A stretch of DNA of 64,000 nt from Varanus komodoensis (Eukaryota; Chordata; Lepidosauria; Squamata; Varanidae). The stretch spans positions 7,165,052 through 7,229,051 of the forward strand of contig NW_025335941.1 of the NCBI RefSeq assembly GCF_004798865.1, in the 5' to 3' direction. Made by a program: the position numbers and the translations under genes. Of the stretch, positions 1 to 12,000 are shown piece by piece (position 1 is the first letter of the stretch; every line of letters begins with the position of its first letter). The notes under the pieces are model-generated. The model was not told the origin of the DNA. It saw only the letters and a list, made by a program, of their open reading frames with translations, and ran no database searches.

Positions 1-59
1 AAATGTGCCATGTCCAAGCTGCCCATATTGGCCAAGACCAAAAGTATAGACTTTCCCTT
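1..59 (-). CDS. RPGR: RPGR exon 8 (partial, cut by window edge)
   Basis: After an acceptor ttttttcag the frame reads [20 protein letters not shown] and runs off the window at position 1. It matches human [20 protein letters not shown]. Confidence 0.96.
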
Positions 60-3000
60 CTGAAAAAAAGGGACATGAAGTTAACTTTCTGTATTCAGCC
101 AGCAATAGTCCAATGATTCATTCAGGGATAAGGGAAGACTTCACATGAAAATTTGGCCTGAAGAACTGTGCATTAGAAACAAAATGAAACATAAAATGAC
201 AAATGAGATTATTGCTGCCATTGAAAAACAGACATAAACACATTTGCATGAGATAGGAAACAATCAGCTATATAGCTTATTCATGAAATTTCAGAGGACA
301 AAAATAAACAGACTGATTGCCCTCCTCACATGTGAGTTAATAGAAGTCCCATCACTGCTCCACATATGTGAGGAGGGCAATTCTAAAGTCTCCATTTGGA
401 AATGTCCCTGTCATAGTATTGAGTAGCTTTCCCCAGTTTGGTCCCCTCCAGATGCCTTGGACTTCAACTTCCATCAGCCCTGCTCACATGGCCAATGATC
501 AAGAATGCTAGGAGTTGTAGTCTAATGCATCTGAAATTGAAGGCTGTTCCTGAAGATGATCATATTTCAATGCATCCATTATTTATTGCAAAAAGAGAAC
601 ATTAGATCGCTTAAGGATGCAGAATTCTGAGCATGGTGTAAGTAAAAAACATTTAACTGCTACTTTCATTCTAATTATTTAACTTGCTGGGTTCAAAGAA
701 TCAGAGGAACAATTTACGCTGGCAAGTGCTGACCCCTGTTGTGCATCATTGTGAAGCACTGTTGTTTGAATTTTACAGCAAGACTTTTTAAAGTTCTCCA
801 ACAATTTTACTAACTAGCACTTTAAAGTGCTGGCTTAACCATGTACATTAATATAGCCTTTAAAAGTTGCTTTTTAAAGAAATGATGTATTTTAACCCAG
901 GATATAATAGTCATTTCATTTAAATTTAATATTAAAGCTCCCTCTGCTGGAAAGTGCAGGAGCAAAGTAAAACCTGCATATTGGGAAGTCTTGGTGAGAA
1001 GGCGAGGTGTTACACTAAACGCCTTTACCTGCACTCACTTTTGCAAAGTGTCATGGAACTCCCAGATTGGTTCAGGCAAGACTGGAGCCTCCTCCCCCTC
1101 CCTAGTTTGAGCTAGAGGCCCTTCCAAAATAAAAGCACTTGCTACACAAAAAATATCAATGGGAAGCTTTATTATTTTGCATACAGGAAGTGGATACCTT
1201 TATGTGTTTATTAGATTTCTACCTCACCTTTTTCTTTTTTAAAGAATTCAAAGCAACTTACATCATTCACCTCCCGCTGCTCTCAATCTACCCCCACAAC
1301 AACAACCCTCTGAGGGAGGTTGGGGAGAGGGTCTGTGACTGGCCCAGAGTCACCCAGTTGGCTCACTGGCTGAACAGAGAACGAAACATGGATTGCCTGA
1401 ATCCCAGTCCTGCCTCTTAAGAAGTAATAATAAAGAACAGTGTGAAATAAAATGTTCATTATACTCCTTGGCATGCCAACTTACCCTGATTGGCTAATAG
1501 TTTAACTACTGATGCAATTTATTTCGCTTACTAGGGTAAGGAAAGGATATTTACTTTCTTGCAGTGGAAGGCAAGGAACATATACATTGTTGCTTTGGAA
1601 CACAAGGAATATTTACATTTGCTGATACCTACTTACTGGTTATCAACAAGTATACTTTATAACTCCTTCTTATCTATAGGTCACAGTAACCAGTACATTC
1701 TTTAGCATTTCCTCTGTTAATGCTTACATTCTCTTGTTAACCCTTTCTTTAACCTCCTAGATGGTCTTTTACTTGACACAGAGCATATTCTTACTGTCTC
1801 AGCCCTAGCAAAGTAGTAGTAATGAAAACTGACCTCCATATTGTATTTTTATATCCACAAATACAGTCTTCAATGGTGAAAAGGAGTTTTATTTATTTCA
1901 GAAATTGGACAGAAAAAAGGTCTAATTCAGAAAAAAGGTCTAATTCTGTTCAAAATTCATTTGTTTCAGCTCAGCAAGAATCTGAAAATCATCTGTAAGT
2001 CTATGGGATAAGCAAAACAGGCATAACATGCCTTACTATGGCATAGTAAGAATTCTGATTCGTCTTATGATTTTACTCCCTCCACCCAAGCCACCAATTT
2101 GTTTCAAATTTCAATTTCCTTCCACAATCCTCTATAGGAATCAGAGAATGGAAGAAATTTGTTGTGGGATTAGCAGCTATAAGTAATCAACTATTTCAGC
2201 AAGACCTCTTTCCCCATCTCCCTATGATCGACCCTTATTTTGGAATAAGGAAAGTAGTACGTGTTTACAGATTCAACTTTTCTGCAGCTGTACTACATTT
2301 TTGTTGTGCTAATATTAAATGCTCATTTGTCTTACATTCTCCCTCACTGGAAAGTTTCCGTATTTCCATATTTAGCCATTAACACAATTCTGATGTTCAC
2401 ATCAAGTAGGAAGTGAATATATAACAGGATATTATCAAGACTCAAGATCATGGCAGATCCCGATCTTAGGATTTTCTGAATGCCTAGGGATTCAGTCAAT
2501 GCATCTCCCCTTTCTGGCAAGAGGAAGGAACTGAAGAATCTTCAGATAAAGACGTATGACAAAATTGTAATGTCCAGGTCAGTCCCCTTTCTTTGACAGA
2601 ACAAAGTCTATTTCTACTCTCACACACTTTGTTCATAACAGTGCTGAAAGAGACATACACCCAGTTAACTGTGCACTGGCTTTTGCTGCAAATTGTAATA
2701 ACCATCTCTCTGAAATTATATATGAAAGAAATGTTTGCCAAAAGCTATTCATTTCCCACTCCTTTATCCTTCTGAGTAAATCCAGAGAAGAGGCCTCTAA
2801 CTACAGTCTTTATTCTGTTAAAGTGGGCCACCCAGGCTGGCATTATAAACAAAAGGAATATTGAAGAAGCCCCTATTTATTTATTTGTTTGTTTGTTTGT
2901 TTGTTTGTTTAAAATTTTTCTATGCCATCCATTACTAAAAGTACTTACAAGGAACAGAAAACCAAGAACAAAACCATAACACAACACACAGCACACTGCA

Positions 3001-6000
3001 TCTAAAATAGTAGTAAATCAACCATCAAGTGAGGAAGGCAGCTAATTAGAAAAGATACCACTCATACCAAGAAGTTGATTCCAAATGAATCCTTCTCCTC
3101 ACCGAATGGTGTTTCTTCCACCTTGTGTGCCCAAAGGTGGGGATGCAAGACACTACTCAATCAGTCTGCCCTCTTGAACTGGCACTAGATGATGGGGCTG
3201 ATTATGTTACATCGCTCCTTCTCTGGCCCTGCCTGTTCAATAGCATCCTCTCCAAAATCAGAGATGATCTGGTTCTCACCGACCACTGGGTTTATTTGGG
3301 GTCATTTCAGGCATTTCAGTCATGAATTTCAACACTGCCTCTTCTCCCAGAATGAAATATTTTGGGAAAAGTGAGTCTAGCCCCTACAATGATTTGAATG
3401 AGTTCTACATCAAATACATCAAATATCAACATAGGTTCCCATTTAGACTGAAGCTCAGACCAGTCTGGTTGGTAGATTTTCACATGATCTGCTACATGAA
3501 TGAGTGGTATAAACTCAGCACATGCAATCATCCACCACACATGTTTACAGTGTTCTACCTGTTCCTCATCCCCATTGCTAAAACTTATAACCCACTTAAT
3601 ATGAGAAAGCTATAATTGATTCTGGCAAATTGTGTCTGTTCCTTAACTAATCTTACCCCTTCTACTATAGGAAGAGCTGTACTGGATCAGACCAAAATCA
3701 AATCTACTCCAGCACCCCATTTCCCACAATGGTCAGTCAGATATCTACAAGAAGCCCATTACAGGACATGAGGGTAATAGCTAAGTGAGCTATTTATCAT
3801 CTCTTCTAAAGCTCCCCCATCCTTTTTAACACAATGCATTTAACACAAAGAGGTACGTGGGTATACACTATGTTAGCATGGTGGGGATAAACACATGAGC
3901 CCACAAGTGGAAGAGAAGGAACTTCTGAATAAAAGATCAAAATAGAAGCTCCACTTGAATACCTGCAAGTGCTACTGTATGCCCTCCTCCACAGGCAACC
4001 TTATTAACTCTGCCAGAAATGCCAGAAACAAGTTGTGGAATCTTGTTGTTCTGCAGCTTCTCAGGGGACAAACCAAGCTTTCCATTCTCGGGCTCCCCAA
4101 AGGTATAAAGCTCCCCTTCACCTGCAGAAAACAAAGCAGTAAGTTGGGCACCAATACCAGAAGCAGCAAGGTTTCTTTGAAATATATCACATTTCCTTCA
4201 TGACAAGCATATTGTGGCACTGTATGTAAAAGGTTTTTTCAAATTAACGATGTCATCCTAACCCCAGATCCATTGTTTGGAAGCAAGGGTGGTGCATGCA
4301 TGCCCCTTCACTGGCAAGAAACAGCTCTGCCACAGAGACCCTCACTGTACCAGAGAGCTCTACAGATGTGATTCTCTCATGGGCATTAGCTGGAAATCTC
4401 CAAACTGGGTGGACTTGGGGCAAAGCAGGGGTACCCATGGAACTGCTGAATCTAACACCACTTCATTTACTGGGGTTGAAATTGTCACTCCCATTTATGA
4501 CAGCCTAGAAATGGTGCTATTAATTTATCTCCCTTGGAAGAGGAGCAAAGGTTCATAAGACAAGGAGGGGAAAAAACCTTCCTGCTACGTTGTGTCCTAG
4601 CTGGTAAGTGGTGGACAATACAGCATTTCATTCCCCCTCCTCTTCAGTCCCTCTTATAATTGCTGTGCAAGTCATGGACTGAAGATCAAATTTAATAAAG
4701 GAAAACACGAAGCTGCCTTACACTTAGTCAGACCATGGATCCATCCAGCTCAGTATTCTGAGCCCAATTTAAAGTGTTGCTTTTGACCACTAAAGTCTTA
4801 AACAGTTTGGGACCAAATTACTTGAAGGATGGCCTTCACCCATATGAACTGGCCCACATTTTAAGATCAGCAAGACATGCCCTTCTCATTTGTCCAATTG
4901 TGAGGATAATTAGGTAGCTGGAAACACAAGAGAGGGCCTTTTCTGTAGTGGCTTAATACCTCAGAACTAAGTTGTCACTGGGAGTCTGCCAGGTCCCTAA
5001 TTGTGGGCTTTTAGGAAGGCCTAGAAAGATCGTACTTTACTCTGGCTTTCCCTTGATTAGGTTTTATCAGAATGGGTTGCAGCTGCAGTTTTATGTGGTC
5101 TGTGTTGATTTTGTGGTGGTGTTTTAAGCAGCTGATTTTAGGATGTTGCTGCTGTTGTTCTTTCTACTGTTTTTAATTACCATACTGCTTTTAGTTAGTT
5201 TCATCATTTTATAACACCATAGGAGGGTTCCTGTCCTGAACAGCAGCTAAGGAATATTTGAAATAATAAATAAAATGTTATGGACAGTGACTGGCAGAAG
5301 CTGTTAGATTTCATGGAGGAGCTTTTCCAGCCCTACCTGGAGATGCTGGGAACTGAACATGCCAATCGGAAGTCTCAGCTAGTAATGATGTTTCAGCACT
5401 GGGGCCCTTCATTTGACTGATGGTCTGTCTACATCTATTTATATCTCTAGACTTCCGCACTTACGTGTTATTAAGGCAGAGTGGTAATATCCACAAGAGA
5501 TCCAGGAAATAGGTTTTCCAACATCCACTTGATGAGGCACAAATGCATTAGCTTCATTGGCCAAGCCAATCTGTCCTTCAGAATTGTCTCCCCACATAAA
5601 AAGCTGTCCACCCTCTGAAAACAAAGAGTTTATAAATGGAACCAAGGTCAAATTATTGCAAGTTTTTTAAAAAACACAGCAAATATGATTCAGTGGCTAT
5701 ATAGTATAACTATAGCCTTCAACTGCATGGTCAGACTTTTTAAACTTGAGGAGATTAGAGGAATTATAAAATCCTCCTTTTAACACAGCATCCACCTCCA
5801 TCCTGGTGCCCTCCAGATGTATTGGACTGCAAATAATCAATGTCCATGCTGGATGGAAAAGATGGGAATTACACTCCAAGCACATCTGGAGGGGCACCAG
5901 GATGGGAATGACTGCAATACAGGTTGGAAGTGGGGTAGGGTGAAGAGGCCTAAAGTTCAGAGAAAAATAGCCAAAGCTCTATTTCATGCATGATACTTCT

Positions 6001-9000
6001 CTCTGTGCTTTTCAACCAGTGAGCTTGATTTAGAAGCAGACTAATAACTGTGTTGTCCCTGTATTTAAAATATTTTCTTCCTCCTTAAGCCAGACAGCAA
6101 AAGAAACTAGACTACAACAAAGAGAGATTTACAAGCATTTCTCACTGAAAACTAGGACTATCAAATTGCTAATGCCCTGTAAGGACAAGGTTAGGGTAAA
6201 TATAAATATAAAGTTGCTATAAGCCTTAGTAAATTGAAATTGTGAAAGATTGTGTATACCTTGGTCCAGTTATCAATTCAAACAGATACTGTAGCCAAGA
6301 AATTAGAAGGCTGAGATTTAGAGGGACAGCAATGAGGAACCAGAAAGGATGTTTCACTTGAGAGAAAGGCCAAGAACATCCACACTATTCTTTCCCAATC
6401 ATTATGAATAGGTGTAAAAGCTAAATAGTGAAGAAAGGAATGGATATATTTGAAATATGGTGCTGGAGGAGAGCTTTGAAAAGACCCAGGAGAGACAGAA
6501 AGATGAACAAGTGGATCTTAGATCAAATCAAGCCAGAACTTTTCCCAGAAGCAAAAGGGACAACACTGATTAAGGATGTTGCTGAAACCTTGTATCACAT
6601 GGTTGAGAGTTAGCATTTTTACACCATTCTTAAAACATATTGTCATAAATATGTGGCCTTGGAAATGAAAGGCAATTTGATTTCAGACTGCCGCAAGTGC
6701 CAAATATGAACTATCAAAGCCAAAATAAATCCCATTTGCCATAACATGTGTTAGCGCCCAGACTCACCAGTTAATGCTGCCGATGTGTAGGATCCAGCTG
6801 CCAGCTGTATGATCTTGTGCTGGTTGGTAAAAAAACTAACTAGATGAAACTTGCTTCTTTCCTCTGTGTCACCTAATCCCAACTGCCCTTCACTGTTACC
6901 TCCAGCAGCATACACATTCCCTTGTTCTGCACACAGAAGAGCACATACAGAGTAAAGCATTTGAAGCAACAGCAAAAATAAAACAAGCCCTCTCGCTCAA
7001 ACTCAAGCTAACTCATGTTTATTATGTACAAAGCATCAATCTCTGTTGTCCTCAGTATTCCAAAACCTGTCCGTAAAAATGACTAACTCCTCAGGAATCT
7101 TTGCTGTACAATGGAATACTACTTTGCAAAGGTGTGAGACTAGAACATGGATAAAAATAGTAAAAGCAATTTTTGATCAAAGATGAAAGTAAATATTTCA
7201 AAATTAGAGTAATTTGTGTTATTACTCCTTCACTTTTACATCAAAAAAAGAGGATTTTGGGCGTACTTACTGAAAGGTGCTTATAGAGTAAATAGCTTCA
7301 AACATTAGCCTGCCTGTGTACATTTGCATGTGCATATGTACACACATATTCTAGTATCAAGAAATTAAGTTAGAAACCTGCTTTGTGCAGGTACACTGAC
7401 TTCCTGCCCCCGACTCCATGGAACTTTGTTTTGTAATAGCAAAGTCACTTCAGTAGTTTGCTAGACGTAAACGAAGAAGGAAAATAACTCATAATATTAT
7501 TAACAAAAATGGTGGATTAGTAATTTCTGATCATTTATTACACCCTGGATAGACAGATATCCTCCCTTATTTGCAGTACTGTGTGTGCACAGGTTACGTC
7601 TGTCATCCACGGAGCACTCCCACTCTAGCACCAGGAAACCTGGATGCTTTTGCACCTCATTATACAAGGTTTCTACTAGAGAAGTTCCTATTCATCTATG
7701 CAAGACAAAAATAAGATTGTCCTCCAGTGTTGAGGATTTGATAAAGAAGGGAGTGGCTGGTCTTAGTTTACCAGATCCCCACTTTACTCAATGAAGACAT
7801 AATGCTGATTTCCTAAGAAAGTGAGGTTTGCAAGAGATGGTCTTGCGAATACAGACTCCATTTCCCGTTCTCAGGGGAAAAGATGAAAACCTCAAGAATA
7901 TAAATCCTATCCTTTGCACTTATGTGCACTGATCATTCAGGATCATGACCACAGGTTGGAGTCCTATCAAGTTATATAGGATTTGCAGAAGATACATGCA
8001 GACACATACTAGACAAGATACTATAGTACTATTTTTTTCCCCTGAATATTTACTTTCTTTCAAGGTACCTGAGCTGTATTACAATCCTCCTCCTCTCCAT
8101 TTTATTTATATGTCATTGAAGTAAAAGGGTTGGGTAGCAATTAGAGTCAATTAGCATGTGTGGTCAGGTCAGGTTTAATTAACTATAATATTGTTCAAAC
8201 AAGCAAAGCACAAATGTTAATGACGACCATAAAATTAATTAGCTACAACATGTTTAACCTGACACCCTAAACCCACTTTAAAATCCATTTATAATCTAAT
8301 GACAATGGCTTATAATTTTCAAGGGAATGCAGACATAAGAATACTAAGGCAGGTAACTCATTTAAACATCTTCAAATTCATTCATTTCATGACTTTATTG
8401 AAAAGATTCAAGCTTTCTCTGATAAGGCAACACATTCAACACATATTAAGAGCATTGCAAGAATGTATCTATAAAGACCTCTTGCATGTTCCCATTTTCA
8501 TTTTTGCTTCCTGAACGTATAAAGCTACCAATGTCTCCACCAATTTATATAGATTAACTACACTGAACAGGTTGGCTACTGCTATCAAGATCTTGGTCAT
8601 TATGCATTTTTTAGATATTCTGCTCTAAAGAGGATATTTGAAAATATATCCAGTGAACAGAAGGGGATGGACATAGCTCAGTGATAGATACTGAATGCAA
8701 TCCCAGGCCTCCTAGGTTAGGGCACAATACTATGTATTTTTAGGCAGGAAAAACTAAACTCTGACAACTCCCAGCATGCCCCAGTTGGGCATGCTGGCTG
8801 AGAATACTTGGGAGTTGTAGGACTTCCTTGCTGTCTAAACATGCATAAGATTGCACCCTTAAAGGACCTCAGGGAGTACAGCAGGGAAAACCCTTCTGAG
8901 AGCAAAAAGTGACTAAGGGCAAGGATAAAAACAATTAAAAATTCTTACAATAATACAAAACAGGTGCACTACTTTGCATGCTTAAACAGAAAAAGGTCCT

Positions 9001-12000
9001 ACAACCTCCAGAATCCCCCAGTCAGCATGGGAACATAAGGATTGAATTCCAGAGTCACCAAAAAGGCCATCTCCCTAATCCCTACAATGATGATGATTAA
9101 AATTAAATACATCTCAGATTTTGGGCAGCAGCTGCCAATCAGAGCAGACAATTTCTGAGCAGAGAGACAAATAGCCTGGTGACCCGAGGCGGATTCTGAC
9201 CAGATCTGCATCTGGGTGTGACTCCGTACACTGAAGAAGACCGAGAAAGGGACCCAAGAAATCCAGGACTGGATTCTGGCCCGGATCTGGATCTGGCTAG
9301 CATCTCTGCTCAAAAGAGGACCTTGCTAAGGACTGTGGCACCCCAAAATTGAGAAAGACAGGACACCCTGAGGGGATTCTGACCGGATCTGCATCTGGGT
9401 GTGCCTCCCTACACTTAAGAAGATGGAGAAAGGGGCCCAAAAAACCCGGGAGGGCAGAAATGTAGGAAAACCCGGGCCTGGATTCTGGCCTGCATATGGA
9501 TCCAGCTAGCACCTGTGCTCTGAAGAGGACGTTGCCAAGGACCCTGCAACCCAGCAGCATAATATGTTTATAGTGTTAATTTTGTTTTGTTTTGTTTTAT
9601 ATCCTGCCTATTCCTTAGGATACCTAGAAAAATCTGTCATACGGGGGAAATGGTGCAACAGATGTTACATAAATTACATACCTGTATAAATCACAGTATG
9701 ATTTCTCCCACAGGCAGCTAGTTTTACTTTTTCTGGTTTTAAAGCTATAGATGAAAGACACAGTGGTTACCATTTTAGAAGATATTGCTGTTGTATGTAT
9801 TCAGTGCTAGCTTTACAATGATCATGGACTGATTAGATGACTTGCAGAGAGAATATGCTGGCTTTTCAAATTATACCTCGATCATAAAAATTGAACATAT
9901 TCAAACAATACCATACACACCTACTTGAGAAAAGGTCCCATTGAACCAAATAAGATTTTGCTCTAAGGTCTAAATCCAACATACTTTTACTTGAAGAAAG
10001 CTAACTAGGGGAGCTTTGCTGCCTTTCCCATTGCACAAACCCAGCAAACAATTTTGTAAAGCAAAGACCTGCAAGTGATTGCTCAAGTGGAACTTTAGTT
10101 AGATTCTTTTTGTGTGCATACCTTGGAACACTTTCTTTGTACTAGAGGAATGACACTGTTGGATACCCTCTTTTGGATACACACTGTTGAATATACCCTT
10201 CTTTTACTGTCTTCAAAACAAAGCTAACACATTTCACGTAAGTCTTCACTGTAAAAATAACAACACCCTATCCTAAACTTACTCTTTTTCACAGCTCATC
10301 CTCTGAGTTTAAATTGTAGAAAATAGCAAGTGCCCCTATATAAAGGATAGACATAGAAGTTATCTTCAAATACATCTTTTTCTACAGTTCTTGGAAAATA
10401 AATCTTGGTTTGGCAAATACCTGAAAGGTCAATATAAGGAGAAATCTAAATATAAATGAGAAATCTAAATCTTCATTTTCTTTAGAAACCTAGATTGAGA
10501 TTGGAAAGATTTAGAACAATTATTATAAAGGCAAATATATAAGACAAACCTTTTACACAAGTTGGCTTGTTTACAGTGTTCTTTGTTCCAAATCCTAGTT
10601 GTCCCCAGTTGTTGCTTCCAAACATGTAAAGTTTTCCATTTTCTACAAAATGCAGATAGAAAAGAAAACAAGCAATCACTACTGTATTCATTTTAAGATA
10701 GTCTGGAACACTGCAATTACTTTAACTGGTTATTTGTCATGCCACCAAATATACGTTGCAGTGAACAGCCAATTACAAACAAAATCAAAATGCTACTGAA
10801 GCACAGAAGAATTATAGATAAAATGGCTACTCTGAGAAGTACTGATGGGAGAAAGTATGGAATATTTTTTTTCCAAAGGGATGCATATAAAGCTTATGCA
10901 TCTCAGCACAGGGTGATATCTGAAGCTTTCACCTCATATAAACAGGAAGCACAAGTCACCATGCCTCATCTATTGCAGCATCCATATAATATCAACATTC
11001 TCAGGACTGAGCCTTGTCATGAGACCTCCAGCCTTTACCAGGTCAATTTCACAACGACTATTTACTAACTTCTGCAAATGAATCCATACACCTTCCTGCA
11101 AAGCTACTACAGCTACATCCTGCTTTAGAAAATTGGATATTGGAAGATCATGGTCCTTAAATGATTAATACTAACCTGTTACAACAGAGGTATGTTCATC
11201 TCCACATGATACTTGCAAAGGCTTGTCATTTTTAAACCAAAACTTGCTAGGCACATTTTCTGCAAATTTGCTTCTCCCAAATGTGAATACAGCACCTGTT
11301 TCTAAAAAGAAATAGCTTAAATATTAGCTTGTGTTCCATTGGTAGCATCCTTTTGCAACAAACATCTCCAGAATTCTTGGAACATTTTCCCCTGCAATGG
11401 CCTAACTTCTGCTAAGATATACAAGCAAATATTCTTAAGCTATGTATCTGATAGCATCATCAATAGACAATACATCAGTAAAGGTGGACTTCCCTATCTC
11501 AGATTCAAAACACAAGCAGCAAAACAAATAGAGTTGGAATGCATGTTACGCATGTCTAGACAGAGGAAAAAAAGATTACACTTGCCTAGCTGAGTAATGT
11601 TGGGTGTTGTAGGGCTTGTTTTAGTCAAAAGATGCAGCCTTAAAAGCTCACCCCAACAGCATGCGGCAATAAAAGGAAAACAGTAGTATCACACTGGGTT
11701 CTCAGGCTATATATTTGCTCTAACAATTGATTATCTTTTCCTAGAAATTGGCCACAACATGCTATTTCTGTTAAGACATATAAACCTATCCTCACAACAA
11801 ATCCTTCCCATTTGAAAGCAAGATCTGAGTGCATTGCATTTACAATTGCAACTTTTAAAACATTCTGTTTTTATTTAACACTTTACTTAGCCACCTTCAC
11901 AATTACATTATATCCCACATTAGCTCCCTAAAATGTCCAATGAGAATCAAGACACGTCTTCAAAAAAAAAAAAAAAAAGGACTGCAGGATCTGTGCAGTC

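Larger units (their letters stand above)
60..3962. other. RPGR intron 7 contents
   Basis: 3.9 kb without exons. It holds a palindromic MITE near 440-545, a MIR/L2-type repeat at 1199-1421, an L2-like tail with a (GTTT)n tract near 2874-3060 and a CR1 3'-end scrap at 3661-3780. I recognise nothing in 560-1190 or 1430-2870. Confidence 0.6.
4122..5464. other. RPGR intron 6 contents
   Basis: 1.3 kb. The right two thirds are a SINE interrupted by an L2/CR1-like LINE tail (4704-5375). Nothing was recognised in 4125-4700. Confidence 0.6.
6927..9681. other. RPGR intron 4 contents
   Basis: 2.75 kb. Holds a deleted SINE head (8660-8716) abutting a MITE (8717-8862), and the tandem duplication at 9185-9556. 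6930-8650 has no element that I recognise; it is AT-rich with no long ORF. Confidence 0.6.
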
